NCBI RefSeq assembly: GCF_900129215.1
Contig: NZ_FQUQ01000002.1
Coordinates: forward strand, 1,178,001 to 1,242,000
Direction: 5' to 3'
DNA length: 64,000 nucleotides
Source of the DNA: Pedobacter caeni
GTDB lineage: Bacteria > Bacteroidota > Bacteroidia > Sphingobacteriales > Sphingobacteriaceae
Shown: in pieces, positions 1 to 8,748 of the stretch
How positions within the stretch are numbered: position 1 is the stretch's first letter
How the letters are laid out: every line of letters begins with the position of its first letter
Notes under the pieces: model-generated
Told to the model about the DNA's origin: nothing
Databases searched by the model: none
The model's input: only the letters and a program-made list of their open reading frames with translations
Translations under genes and position numbers: made by a program

Positions 1-158
1 TGGGTGCTGATAACCTGTTCAATGTACATCCGGATCTTGCTTATCTTCCGGGAGCCAAAGGATGGGCCTATAACAATGAACCTGCCGGACCATTTGATGC
101 TGTACAGATGGGCGGAAATGGAAGGCGCTTTTTTGCAAGAATCGGCTTTAACTTTTAA
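1..158 (+). CDS. TonB-dependent receptor, C-terminal end (partial)
   Basis: The reading frame that starts at base 3 is open to a TAA at 156-158 and gives 51 residues, cut off by the window edge. It holds a DNLFN motif and ends in RRFFARIGFNF. A DNLFN segment before the last strands and a final aromatic residue are typical of TonB-dependent outer-membrane receptors of Bacteroidota, whose last beta-strand ends in Phe for recognition by the BAM complex. The substrate cannot be told from this fragment. A strong hairpin terminator follows directly. Confidence 0.7.
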   Translation, partial: GADNLFNVHPDLAYLPGAKGWAYNNEPAGPFDAVQMGGNGRRFFARIGFNF

Positions 159-174
159 ATAAAACCATCAGGAA

Positions 175-217
175 GACCAGCGCCAGATCAGTTATCTGAA
201 ATGGTGCTGGTCTTTTT
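175..217 (+). terminator. Rho-independent terminator
   Basis: The arms GACCAGCGCCA and TGGTGCTGGTC flank a loop of about 16 bases and are followed by TTTTTC. It sits 17 bases after the stop of the receptor fragment and just before the end of the convergent DinB-like gene. Confidence 0.8.
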
Positions 218-219
218 CT

Positions 220-699
220 TTAGCCCATTTTTCCAAGGAGCCAGCGCAGAGAGGCCAGATGTTCCAGATCATGACTGCAAAGGAAGTGGAGTAGAGAACG
301 AAGCGTAATGTTCCCATAGCCTTCAAAATACGCTGGTCTGTTCCATTGCTCATCATCAATTGCTTCAATCATTGCTATGGTCTTTTTTCTTGCTTCCTGA
401 AAGGCCGTAATCGTTTCCTTTAAATCAGCGTTTTTGTAATCTCTCTGAATGGCCAGTTCATACCCTGCAACTGAAGCTAATTCGGGGTTGTTTTCGGTTA
501 GGATGGCCTGTATCCGCTGATGATATCCATCAGTTTCTATATCTCTGATGTGACAGATCTGTTCAATTGCTGAAAATCTCTCCCCGGGAATGCCATCCCA
601 GGTCTCGGGAACCCAGGTCAGTTGTTCCTGTTTAAATAACAATAAGGTGTTTTCTATTTCATTGGATTGACTGGAGAGCGATGAGAATAATTGTTTCAT
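220..699 (-). CDS. DinB-like (DinB_2) family protein
   Basis: The product has 159 residues, the usual size for a single DinB-like four-helix bundle. His50 (in ICHIRDIE), His143 and His147 (in CSHDLEHL) form the spaced metal-binding triad seen in this superfamily. The family includes metal-dependent thiol transferases (bacillithiol and mycothiol types) and many damage-inducible proteins of unknown role. There is no signal peptide, so it should be cytoplasmic. It is a single gene convergent with the receptor fragment. The substrate is unknown. Confidence 0.85.
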   Translation of the reverse strand: MKQLFSSLSSQSNEIENTLLLFKQEQLTWVPETWDGIPGERFSAIEQICHIRDIETDGYHQRIQAILTENNPELASVAGYELAIQRDYKNADLKETITAFQEARKKTIAMIEAIDDEQWNRPAYFEGYGNITLRSLLHFLCSHDLEHLASLRWLLGKMG

Positions 700-834
700 A
701 ATTTCAGGAATGAGGAGGGTAATTTGCGCTTTAAATTTATCGGTTATAATTAAGAAGAGGAACCGATTGTGGAATGATGACCAAGGATTTACAATTAAAA
801 CTGAACCCGATCGTTATAAATCTTTCACGAAGAA

Positions 835-1419
835 ATGATCCATAAAACGCTTTCCCTGATTTCCATTTGTCTCCTGCTGGGTTTTACCGCTGCAGCACAG
901 GATCCGGCAGCTATCTCCAGGTTTCCCATCGCTGAAGCAAAGGCTTTTTTAAAAAAGAAGAACATGGATACCTCAATATGTATCCTTGTAGATATGCGTA
1001 TTCATTCTGGTAAGAACCGCTTGTTTGTATGGGACTTTAAGAAAAAGGAGGTGGTCATAGCTGGTCTTTGTGCACATGGAGTAGGAGGAGGAAGCACGGC
1101 CAATAAACCCGTGTTTAGCAATGCGATTGGAAGCAATTGTACTTCTCCCGGAAAATATCGTATCGGAAAACGTGGATATAGCAATTGGGGAATCCATGTG
1201 AATTATAAAATGCATGGTCTTGAAAAGAGCAATGACAATGCTTATAAAAGGATTGTCGTTCTTCACTCTTATTCCCCTGTCCCAGATCATGAAATTTATC
1301 CGGCTACTTTATTCGGACAAAGTGCCGGCTGTCCTGTCCTTGCTGATGCGGTGATGAGAAAGGTTGATCAGTTGTTGAAGAAAAAGAGTAAACCTGTTTT
1401 GCTTTGGATTTATAACTGA
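835..1419 (+). CDS. Exported L,D-transpeptidase-like protein (YkuD_2 type)
   Basis: The product has 194 residues and starts with a signal peptide (about 1-21, ending AAAQ). Conserved features are HGVGGGS (81-87), a Gly-rich SPGKYRIG stretch, VLHSY with His144, and QSAGCPVL with Cys166, which matches the SxGC active-site motif of L,D-transpeptidase (YkuD-like) folds. Members of this subfamily are annotated as murein L,D-transpeptidase catalytic-domain proteins and would act on peptidoglycan in the periplasm. There is no peptidoglycan-binding domain. The gene stands alone, so its specific role (cross-linking, lipoprotein anchoring, or other) is not shown. Confidence 0.8.
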   Translation: MIHKTLSLISICLLLGFTAAAQDPAAISRFPIAEAKAFLKKKNMDTSICILVDMRIHSGKNRLFVWDFKKKEVVIAGLCAHGVGGGSTANKPVFSNAIGSNCTSPGKYRIGKRGYSNWGIHVNYKMHGLEKSNDNAYKRIVVLHSYSPVPDHEIYPATLFGQSAGCPVLADAVMRKVDQLLKKKSKPVLLWIYN

Positions 1420-1456
1420 TCACAATCTGGGATGCCAGGGCTTGCTGTTGCATAAA

Positions 1457-1488
1457 AAACCTTCAGCAGCAATAGCTACTGAAGGTTT
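1457..1488 (-). terminator. Rho-independent terminator for the astacin-like gene
   Basis: The arms AAACCTTCAG and CTGAAGGTTT are followed by a T run when read on the minus strand. It lies between the convergent L,D-transpeptidase-like and astacin-like genes and probably serves both. Confidence 0.75.
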
Positions 1489-1538
1489 CATACAGACCGA
1501 ATGAATTTTTAGGATGAGTTAGTTATAAGATTTGACGA

Positions 1539-2327
1539 TTATCTGCCAGGATAAATGCTGGTCATATATAAGGCGTCGTTTGCTGAAATGGTAGTGTTGT
1601 TCGCTGCAATAGTTACATTGTTAGTTGTAAATTGAGCCTGAACAGGGTAGTGCATGATTGAGGCTTTGTCGTAAGCTGTATAGTTCAATCCTGTTCTTGA
1701 AGAAACCGCAAGCACATTGTAATCTACCTGAGCTTTAGTCCAATAGTTTGGTGCGCCCATATAGTAATTGTAAACAGCTTGTGTATTCCATGGAATATTG
1801 GCATCAGGGTGTGACTGCTCGTGGTTCAGACCTAAAGCATGGCCAAATTCGTGGGTTACTGTTCTTCTGAATTCTGTATCGCTGGTATTGTTGTTGAACC
1901 AGCCATAGTTCATAGAAACGGTTTTATTTTTGGTATCTGTTCCTATGTAAGACCAGGACCCCCCTGCATCAAAAGCAACTTTAATATCTGCTGCGGCATT
2001 GTCTGCAACAAACTGAAAAGTAAGGTTGGCATAAGTTTCCCAGCTTTTGGCATATTGCTGAACTTTAGACCTTACATAAGCTGTTCCTCCGCTAAATCTA
2101 ACTTTGATGGTACTTCCATTAGGCCAGACTTTGTTGGCCGGCCCGTTAGATTCTGTGACAGGTTTACCATCAGGTGAATCTACCTTCATTTCACATGAAA
2201 AAGGAGCGTTTGATTCTGTTTTTGCTACCGGATTCTCTTCCTGAATGGCGTTGTCAGTGTTTTTTTTACAGCCTGCCATGATTAAAAGCGTAGCTGCAAT
2301 GAACAATAGGTTTTTTGTAATTTTCAT
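1539..2327 (-). CDS. Astacin-type (M12A) zinc metallopeptidase, lipoprotein
   Basis: Translated from the ATG at 2327 the product has 262 residues and begins with a lipoprotein signal whose lipobox ends at Cys20 (IMAGC-KK). A longer frame runs upstream to 2417, but it would bury this signal, so the inner ATG is preferred. The zinc motif HEFGHALGLNHE (His159, Glu160, His163, His169) and the Met-turn SIMHYP (223-228) with its Tyr are the astacin signatures. The protein should be membrane-anchored on the periplasmic or outer face and cleave proteins or peptides. No extra binding domain is visible, and the natural substrate is unknown. Confidence 0.88.
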   Translation of the reverse strand: MKITKNLLFIAATLLIMAGCKKNTDNAIQEENPVAKTESNAPFSCEMKVDSPDGKPVTESNGPANKVWPNGSTIKVRFSGGTAYVRSKVQQYAKSWETYANLTFQFVADNAAADIKVAFDAGGSWSYIGTDTKNKTVSMNYGWFNNNTSDTEFRRTVTHEFGHALGLNHEQSHPDANIPWNTQAVYNYYMGAPNYWTKAQVDYNVLAVSSRTGLNYTAYDKASIMHYPVQAQFTTNNVTIAANNTTISANDALYMTSIYPGR

Positions 2328-2473
2328 AAATTGGTTTGTTTTTCGGTCGGTATTAAGTTCAATATATGGTAATTTTCTTGATACATTTGCCAATTTGATA
2401 TATTTTTTTGTCAACAATTCAAAATTTTAACAAATTGGGAAAGCCGTATTCTTTTCCCTAATTTAGTAATTCA

Positions 2474-3571
2474 ATGTCTATGCGCTCCCGATCTATGAAT
2501 GTTCTAAAATTAACAGCTGTTTTCTTTTTTCTATGTTGGGGTGTTTTTTCCGGAAGGGCACAACACCTGAAACCTGGCTTTGATAAGGCCGAATACAGAG
2601 AGCTGATTTATTTGTCGTCCACCTCATTTGAAGCACCCTCAAAAGCAAAACTTATTCCTAAACCGGAACATTCTAAATTGGCTTATCAAAGTAAATCCAT
2701 CGGATTGGACAATGCCTGGGAATTGTGGATGAAGGACCGGACCACCGCAGTGTTGTGCATCAGGGGTTCTACTGCAAAGAGCGAAAGCTGGCTGGCAAAT
2801 CTGTATGCGGCAATGGTTCCTGCAAAAGGAGAACTGAATATTGATGCTCAGCATACCTTTAAATATGAGTTGTCGGCAGATCCTAAAGCAGCTGTTCCTG
2901 CCGGCTTCCTGATCAGCACTGCTTTTATCGCAGAAGATATGCTGCCCAAAATAGATTCCTGTTATCAGTCAGGCATGAGGGATTTTATCATCATGGGACA
3001 TAGCCAGGGAGGGGCGATTGGTTATTTGCTTACCGCGCATCTATACAGTTTACAAAAACAAGGTCGTTTGGCTTCAGATATCCGTTTTAAAACCTATTGT
3101 AGTGCAGCCCCAAAACCAGGAAACTTATATTTTGCCTATAGTTACGAATCTGTAACGCAGGATGGCTGGGCATACAATGTGATCAATGCAGCCGACTGGG
3201 TGCCTCAAACCCCCTTTTCAGTGCAGATGCTGGATGATTTTCCGGAAATAAGTCCGGTTCCCCTGATCGAGGGTATGATTAAAAAACAATCTTTTTTCAA
3301 AAGGTTAATCCTCAATATGATGTATAACAAAGTGCGGAATCCTTCCCGAAAAGTCGTGAAGCGCTATCAGAAATTGTTAGGAGAGGAGATGGCGAAAAGA
3401 ATAAAGACTTATTTGCCGGATTATGAGGCTCCTGCATATTATAACAGCAGCAATTATGTCCGGACAGGAACTTCAGTTATCCTGTATCCAAAGCCGGGTT
3501 ATGATCAGAAATTTCCAAATTTCCTCCTTATCTATACTTGCTCAATCAGGAATAAACAGGGAAGTTTATAG
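2474..3571 (+). CDS. Exported class 3-type lipase, probably with a frameshifted C-terminus
   Basis: The product has 365 residues, with a signal peptide over about 8-30. The nucleophile elbow GHSQGGA places Ser177, and NAADWVPQ gives a candidate catalytic Asp241. No histidine occurs after Asp241, so the third member of the triad is missing. The last 20 or so residues look random, while another frame over 3523-3555 reads PPYLYLLNQE then stop, which resembles the usual tail of Bacteroidota lipase-family proteins. A small deletion or frameshift near 3505-3525 is therefore likely, and the protein may be inactive. An alternative start is the Met at 2495. Confidence 0.75.
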   Translation: MSMRSRSMNVLKLTAVFFFLCWGVFSGRAQHLKPGFDKAEYRELIYLSSTSFEAPSKAKLIPKPEHSKLAYQSKSIGLDNAWELWMKDRTTAVLCIRGSTAKSESWLANLYAAMVPAKGELNIDAQHTFKYELSADPKAAVPAGFLISTAFIAEDMLPKIDSCYQSGMRDFIIMGHSQGGAIGYLLTAHLYSLQKQGRLASDIRFKTYCSAAPKPGNLYFAYSYESVTQDGWAYNVINAADWVPQTPFSVQMLDDFPEISPVPLIEGMIKKQSFFKRLILNMMYNKVRNPSRKVVKRYQKLLGEEMAKRIKTYLPDYEAPAYYNSSNYVRTGTSVILYPKPGYDQKFPNFLLIYTCSIRNKQGSL

Positions 3572-3631
3572 TAATTATATTCATTTTATATCCGAAATTG
3601 GCCTGCACATCGCATTGTTATTAAAATATGA

Positions 3632-4546
3632 ATGGGCAATAAAGTCATCAGGTTCGTTTTCTTTGGTAATTATTTTGTGGGGCTGCTGGCGGTGGCACTT
3701 ACGCTGGAAGCCACTCAGCAACTCAGGTTACCTTATAATTCCCTGAATTATTACCTGTTGTTATTCCTGGCACCAACGATCTACTATACTTATGCTTATC
3801 ATAAGATTTCTGCTCAGCCTTCCCCGAATAACCCAAGGAGCCAATGGTATTTTAAGCATAAAGTATTCATCAGCTGGAGTCAGGGAATCCTTTTTACATT
3901 GTGTATTGCTTTAGCCTTGAGGCTACTCTATGTAAACTATTCCAATATTCTGAACCTGCCCGGCAGCTACTGGATGGCAATTGGAATTATTGTCCTTGCG
4001 GGGGGCTTATATTACCGGCTGCTGCCAAAGTCCTTCCTGAACTTCGATTTACGGAATACCGGTTGGTTAAAAGCTTTTGTAATTGGCTTTGTATGGGCCT
4101 GCTGTGCAAATGTGCTGCCACTGATTATGCTGAAAATAGAGACAGGAATCGGTTATCATGATCCACTTTTATGGACCTGGTTATTCATCAAAAACTGGAT
4201 GTTCTGCACGGTGAATGCCATTTTATTCGACATCAAGGATTATCCTACCGATGCAAATAAACACCTGAAAACATTTGTGGTCAGGTTTGGTTTAAGACGG
4301 ACCATATTTTATATCCTGATCCCTTTACTGATCATTGGCATGATCTCGCTTTTTATATTTGCCGGATATAAAGGTTTTGGTCCCATCCCAACTTTATTGA
4401 ACATCCTCCCTTTCCTCCTGACGATTTATATCGCTTATTCCATGCGCAGGAGGAAGAATATTTTATATTACCTGATGGTGATTGACGGACTGATTTTGTT
4501 TAAAGCCATTTGTGGAGTTATTGGCATGCAATTCATGCCGCTATGA
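3632..4546 (+). CDS. UbiA-like membrane protein
   Basis: The product has 304 residues with about eight hydrophobic membrane segments. The motif DIKDYPTDANKHLKT (Asp200, Asp203, Asp207) matches the second Asp-rich motif of UbiA prenyltransferases, which join prenyl diphosphates to aromatic acceptors. The first NxxxDxxxD motif, expected around residues 45-60, is absent (that stretch reads TIYYTYAYH), so catalysis as a normal prenyltransferase is doubtful. It overlaps the methyltransferase gene downstream by ATGA, so the two are translationally coupled. The pair suggests a lipid- or quinone-like modification, but this is inference. Confidence 0.6.
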   Translation: MGNKVIRFVFFGNYFVGLLAVALTLEATQQLRLPYNSLNYYLLLFLAPTIYYTYAYHKISAQPSPNNPRSQWYFKHKVFISWSQGILFTLCIALALRLLYVNYSNILNLPGSYWMAIGIIVLAGGLYYRLLPKSFLNFDLRNTGWLKAFVIGFVWACCANVLPLIMLKIETGIGYHDPLLWTWLFIKNWMFCTVNAILFDIKDYPTDANKHLKTFVVRFGLRRTIFYILIPLLIIGMISLFIFAGYKGFGPIPTLLNILPFLLTIYIAYSMRRRKNILYYLMVIDGLILFKAICGVIGMQFMPL

Positions 4547-5184
4547 CGAATAACTACGATCATATCGCCAATTACTATGACAGGCTGAGCCGCATGGTCT
4601 TTTTTAAATCTCAGGTGAATGCCCAGATTGATCAGCTGAAATATATTCCCAAAAACAGCAGGGTTTTAATTGTCGGGGGAGGAACCGGATGGATTCTGGA
4701 AGAGCTGGCCAAAGTCCAGCCTGCCGGATTACATATCGTTTATGTGGAGATATCGGCAAATATGATTGCCCTTTCCAGGAATAGAAATCCGGGAACTAAC
4801 CGGGTTGATTTTATAAATCAGGGGATTGAAAATTTTTCTTCTTCAATAAGTTTTGACGTGATGCTAACCCCGTTTTTGTTTGATAACTTTTCAGCACAAA
4901 GAGCTGGTACGGTGTTTAATCAGCTGGATCTTTTGCTGAAAGAAAATGGTCTCTGGCTGTTTGTGGATTTTAGTCTCAATGAGCAAAAAGGAAGGTGGTG
5001 GAAATCAGCCTTTCTCAAAGTGATGTATGTCTTTTTTAAGCTCATCGGAATTGTAGAAGCATCGGAACTGATCAATATGGATTCTTATTTTAAAAATGCC
5101 GCTTATCAGGAAATTGCAGGTAAAGGTTATTATGGAGGCTTCATCCAAGGCTTCGTTTACCGTAAAGGGAATAAAATTTCTTAA
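4543..5184 (+). CDS. Class I SAM-dependent methyltransferase
   Basis: The product has 213 residues from the ATG at 4543, which overlaps the stop of the UbiA-like gene (ATGA). VLIVGGGTG (41-49) is motif I for S-adenosylmethionine, followed by an acidic residue in VYVEIS and a FDVMLTPFLFD motif. The start YDxxAxxYDRL is common in small-molecule methyltransferases. It probably methylates a small or lipid-like substrate together with the upstream membrane protein. A longer frame starting at 4510 would lie inside the upstream gene and is not preferred. Confidence 0.8.
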   Translation: MTNNYDHIANYYDRLSRMVFFKSQVNAQIDQLKYIPKNSRVLIVGGGTGWILEELAKVQPAGLHIVYVEISANMIALSRNRNPGTNRVDFINQGIENFSSSISFDVMLTPFLFDNFSAQRAGTVFNQLDLLLKENGLWLFVDFSLNEQKGRWWKSAFLKVMYVFFKLIGIVEASELINMDSYFKNAAYQEIAGKGYYGGFIQGFVYRKGNKIS

Positions 5185-5219
5185 ATTAGCAGAAATTAAT
5201 CCGTGCTATCTATACTTTT

Positions 5220-6182
5220 ATGAACAAACTTAATTTTCTCCTTTCCGTCCTGTTGTTTTTTTGTTTGAATGCCGTTGCACAGGTCCCGGCTGATACCACC
5301 TATTATATTAAAAAAAATGTTGGTTATGTTAAGAACAAAGACAGCGCAGATTACAAGCGTGTGGTAACTGCATCCAAATCCGGAAACGGTATATATCAGG
5401 TGAATGATTACTATATGAATGGGAAGAAGAAGAGCATAGGCCAGACGAGAATGGATAAACGGATGATCTATGAAGGGCCTTATGTTTCTTATTATCAAAA
5501 TGGAAATAAGGAGAAAGAAGGTAATTATGTTAATGATGAACTGGAAGGTGAGGTGACTACTTATTATCCGAATGGGAAGTTGTATACCACTATAGTTTAC
5601 AAAAAGGAAGGCACACCTGTTCAGAGATCTGAGTACATCAAAACGGTCAAAGATATGAAAGGAAAAAATCTAGTCGTTAATGGTAAAGGTAAGTATCTTA
5701 TTTATGGTGATGATTTTAAGGAGGTTACAGATGAAGGGAGTGTGAGTGATGGGGTGTATGACGGAATCTGGACTGGAAAAAATACCGGAGAAAAGTCGAC
5801 CTATTCTGAAACCTATGCTAATGGAAAGTTGATTTCCGGAAAAAGCATTGATGATAAAGGGAAAAGCTATGATTATACTGAACTACTGGTATCTCCTGAG
5901 TTTGTGGGGGGCCAGAAGGCGCTTTCCTTATTTCTGGGGAGGAACATTAAGTATCCTTCAAAATGTCAGGAAGAGGGAATTCAGGGAACGGTACTCTTGT
6001 CATTCAAGGTGCTTAAAACCGGAGAGGTTATCAACGTGAGGGTCACAAAGAAAGTTCATCCGGAGCTGGATAGAGAGGCTTTAAGAGTGGTAAAACGTAG
6101 TCCGCTCTGGAAAACAGGGTATTACAGAGGTGTTCCCAGCGATTTACTCTGCAACCTTCCGGTAAGGTTTGTATTGGATTAA
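5220..6182 (+). CDS. TonB C-terminal domain protein with MORN-like repeats
   Basis: The product has 320 residues. It has a signal peptide (about 1-21), then YwqK/MORN-like repeats over about 60-200 with recurring YYxNGxxxxxGxY and GxLxxTxxY patterns. The C-terminal 90 residues are a TonB domain (about 228-320: YPxxCQEEGIQGTVLLSFxVxxTGEVxNVRV). There is no N-terminal membrane anchor of classical TonB, so it would be a periplasmic protein with a TonB-fold tail. Such proteins are common in Bacteroidota; whether they energise receptors is unproven. The start codon lies directly behind a TA-CT-TTTA sequence that resembles a -7 box. Confidence 0.8.
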   Translation: MNKLNFLLSVLLFFCLNAVAQVPADTTYYIKKNVGYVKNKDSADYKRVVTASKSGNGIYQVNDYYMNGKKKSIGQTRMDKRMIYEGPYVSYYQNGNKEKEGNYVNDELEGEVTTYYPNGKLYTTIVYKKEGTPVQRSEYIKTVKDMKGKNLVVNGKGKYLIYGDDFKEVTDEGSVSDGVYDGIWTGKNTGEKSTYSETYANGKLISGKSIDDKGKSYDYTELLVSPEFVGGQKALSLFLGRNIKYPSKCQEEGIQGTVLLSFKVLKTGEVINVRVTKKVHPELDREALRVVKRSPLWKTGYYRGVPSDLLCNLPVRFVLD

Positions 6183-6232
6183 CTCAAAAATTATAGCCAT
6201 ACCTTAGGGCTGGTATTTAAAGAATTTAGTTT

Positions 6233-6640
6233 ATGACAACCAGCAATGATTTGAAAAAAACATCCGGTCGCGTAGAAGAGCTGACAGCTGAATACTTTGC
6301 TTTTCTGGACCAGCATTTAGCTGACCTGGTTTCGGGTAAATCAACAGAGATGATGGAATTGAGCGAGATCTCTAAAGAACTTTGTGTTTCCCATCAGCAC
6401 CTGATCGCAGTGATCCAGCAAAGCAGCGGAAATCATCCATGTCATTTTTACGACTTTAAAATCCTGGAGCTGGCCAGGCAGCTCCTTAAAGATACTGCTT
6501 TACCAGTTGCAGAAATTGCCCGCCGACTGACCTACGATCCGTCTAATTTCTCTAAATTCTTCAAAAAGTATTCAGGAGAAACACCCGGACAGTTCAGAAA
6601 AAAAACTTCGGCACTGAAAAAACCGAAAAGTTCACCATAA
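6233..6640 (+). CDS. AraC-type helix-turn-helix protein, DNA-binding domain only
   Basis: The product has only 135 residues, about half a normal AraC regulator. Residues 40-125 carry the double helix-turn-helix with the typical pattern VAEIARRLTYDPSNFSKFFKKYSGETPGQFRKK. There is no ligand-binding domain. It lies 51 bases before an SDR gene on the same strand and may regulate it. Confidence 0.85.
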   Translation: MTTSNDLKKTSGRVEELTAEYFAFLDQHLADLVSGKSTEMMELSEISKELCVSHQHLIAVIQQSSGNHPCHFYDFKILELARQLLKDTALPVAEIARRLTYDPSNFSKFFKKYSGETPGQFRKKTSALKKPKSSP

Positions 6641-6691
6641 TGTAGCCTTTTCTTCTTCAGACCTTTACATCAGTCTTAACTTAAAAAAAAC

Positions 6692-7450
6692 ATGATGTCT
6701 AGAAATGATTTAAAAGGAAAAGTGGTACTGATTGCCGGAGGTGCCAAAAATCTGGGGGGCTTACTGAGCCTTGATTTTGCAAAAAAAGGAGCCAAAGTGG
6801 TAATTCATTATAATAGCGACAGCACAAAGGAAGATGCCGAAAAAACCCTGTCGGAAATTCATGCAATTGGTGCAGAAGCGATCCTGATACAAGGTGACCT
6901 GACGGTTCCTGCCAATGTAACGAAGCTTTTTGAAGAGGCTATAGCAAAGTTTGGAGGTATTGATATCGCCATTAATACAGTTGGTATGGTCCTTAAAAAG
7001 CCATTTTCAGAAACGACTGAAGCCGAATACGATGTGATGTTTGGGGTCAATTCCAAATCTGCTTATTTCTTCCTTCAGGAAGCAGGCAAGAAAATCAATG
7101 ACAATGGTAAAATTTGTACGATTGTGACTTCATTACTCGCTGCATATACTGGTTTATATTCTACTTATGCAGGAGCAAAAGCCCCGGTAGAACATTTTAC
7201 CCGTGCGGCTTCCAAAGAGTTCGGGGAAAGAGGGATTTCTGTTACGGCTGTTGCCCCCGGACCAATGGATACCCCTTTCTTTTACGGGCAGGAGTCCAGT
7301 GATGCGGTTGCTTATCATAAATCAGCCTCAGCATTGGGTGGTTTAACGGACATTCGGGATATTGCCCCGTTGGTTGAATTTTTAGTCACCGATGGCTGGT
7401 GGATTACCGGACAGACCATTTTTGCAAACGGTGGGTATACAACAAGATAA
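6692..7450 (+). CDS. SDR family oxidoreductase
   Basis: The product has 252 residues, the normal length for a classical short-chain dehydrogenase/reductase. The nucleotide-binding motif is a variant (AGGAKNLGG, 15-23, in place of TGxxxGxG). The catalytic set Ser147, Tyr159 and Lys163 (YAGAK) is present, and PGPMDTP follows. NTVG replaces the usual NNAG. The C-terminal GQTIFANGG is typical of the family. The start could be either of two adjacent ATGs. The substrate is unknown. Confidence 0.88.
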   Translation: MMSRNDLKGKVVLIAGGAKNLGGLLSLDFAKKGAKVVIHYNSDSTKEDAEKTLSEIHAIGAEAILIQGDLTVPANVTKLFEEAIAKFGGIDIAINTVGMVLKKPFSETTEAEYDVMFGVNSKSAYFFLQEAGKKINDNGKICTIVTSLLAAYTGLYSTYAGAKAPVEHFTRAASKEFGERGISVTAVAPGPMDTPFFYGQESSDAVAYHKSASALGGLTDIRDIAPLVEFLVTDGWWITGQTIFANGGYTTR

Positions 7451-7479
7451 TACAATAAAAGTGAGAAGGTAATACAATG

Positions 7480-7512
7480 AAACAGAGGCAGGATAACCTG
7501 TCTCTGTTTTTT
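7480..7512 (+). terminator. Rho-independent terminator
   Basis: The hairpin AAACAGAG-gCAGG / CCTGt-CTCTGTTT has an ATAA loop and is followed by T6. It ends the AraC/SDR transcription unit. Confidence 0.85.
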
Positions 7513-7558
7513 GCATAAATAATTGTCATAATTAAAAAGATGATGGTTATTTTTAAGG

Positions 7559-8731
7559 ATGCCTGAAAATACAGATCAGTTTTACAATGATTTACCTGCC
7601 AACCGCATGTCACTTGCTGACCTCTTAGTAAAGGCAGAATTGTTTCATGATATCCCGGCCGACTGGCACGTGATCATTACGGACATTAAAAAGTCTACTC
7701 AGGCGGTTAGGGATGGGCTGCATGAAACTGTAAACCTGATCGCCACAGGAAGTATCGTAACGGTCTTGAACTTAGCTTTCAGGTCCGGAGTTACTGTCCC
7801 CTTCTTTTTTGGTGGAGATGGCGCCACATTTATTGTTCCTCCTTCTATTGTAGAGCATGCCATGAGGGGCCTGATACTGTACCAGTCCAATACTTTTGAT
7901 AATTTTAGCCTTGAACTCCGCGTTGGAACAGTGCCTGTGCAACAGATTTATAAGGAAGGTTATGAATTGAACATCAGTAAACTTAGTCTTTCTGAAGCCT
8001 TCTCTATTCCTGTAGTCCTGGGAAAAGGATTGAGCTTTGCCGAACAATTGATCAAAGCAGAAGACTATCTCTTTGCCACAACACTGGGTCCTGCTGAAGA
8101 ATTGGACCTGAGCGGCATGCAATGTCGCTGGGATAAAATCGATCCGCCTGAAAACAGCCAGGAAATCGTAACGCTATTGGTCGTTGCGGGAGAAGGCAGA
8201 CCCCCTGCTCAGGTCTTTAGCCGGGTAATGCGTCAGATTGATGAGATTTATGGTCCTCCACAAAAACGACAGCCGATTTCTGTAGCCAAACTTAAGTTAA
8301 AGTCAAGCTTTGACAGACTGAGTGTGGAAATGCGCGCCAGAATCGGAAAGATCCGCTTTCTGGAGCTCCTGAAAAGCTGGTTGATTAACCTGTATGGCTA
8401 TATTTATTTTCAAACTGAAAGTGGTAAAAATTACCTGAATAAGCTGGTGGAAATGTCAGACACGCTGGTGATCGATGGGAGAATAAATACAGTGATCACC
8501 GGCAATGAATCCCAACGTTTGGTACTGTTAAAGGTACTGGATCAATTTGAAGCTGCGGGAGATATTTTATATGGCATTCACATTAGCGGCGATTCCGTAA
8601 TGTCCTGTTATGTACGCGACCTTAAAGATGGTCATATTCATTTTGTAGATGGAGCGGAGGGTGGATATACACAGGCCGCCCGTCAGCTGAAAGCAAAACT
8701 CATTTCTTCTAAAAATAACACATCATCCTGA
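7559..8731 (+). CDS. DUF3095 family protein with class III cyclase-like residues
   Basis: The product has 390 residues and is cytoplasmic (no signal or membrane segment). It belongs to the DUF3095 family, whose role is not established. By eye the N-terminal third resembles a class III nucleotidyl cyclase domain: VIITDIKKST puts an Asp at 42 in the DIxxST context, FFFGGDGATFIV puts a second Asp at 86, and LELRVGTVPV follows, like the RIGIHTG strand. The two Asps are 44 residues apart, as in class III cyclases. The base-selecting and transition-state residues cannot be recognised, so enzyme activity is only a hypothesis. A terminator follows. Confidence 0.75.
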   Translation: MPENTDQFYNDLPANRMSLADLLVKAELFHDIPADWHVIITDIKKSTQAVRDGLHETVNLIATGSIVTVLNLAFRSGVTVPFFFGGDGATFIVPPSIVEHAMRGLILYQSNTFDNFSLELRVGTVPVQQIYKEGYELNISKLSLSEAFSIPVVLGKGLSFAEQLIKAEDYLFATTLGPAEELDLSGMQCRWDKIDPPENSQEIVTLLVVAGEGRPPAQVFSRVMRQIDEIYGPPQKRQPISVAKLKLKSSFDRLSVEMRARIGKIRFLELLKSWLINLYGYIYFQTESGKNYLNKLVEMSDTLVIDGRINTVITGNESQRLVLLKVLDQFEAAGDILYGIHISGDSVMSCYVRDLKDGHIHFVDGAEGGYTQAARQLKAKLISSKNNTSS

Positions 8732-8748
8732 TCTTTATGGAAAGAAAG

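Noticed and set aside
1839..2177. Plus-strand frame opposite the astacin-like gene
   Set aside because: The astacin motifs on the minus strand are unmistakable, so this is a shadow frame.
3423..3746. 107-codon frame across the lipase end and the UbiA-like start
   Set aside because: It overlaps the start of a clear membrane protein and has no motif; it mainly reflects a frame change.
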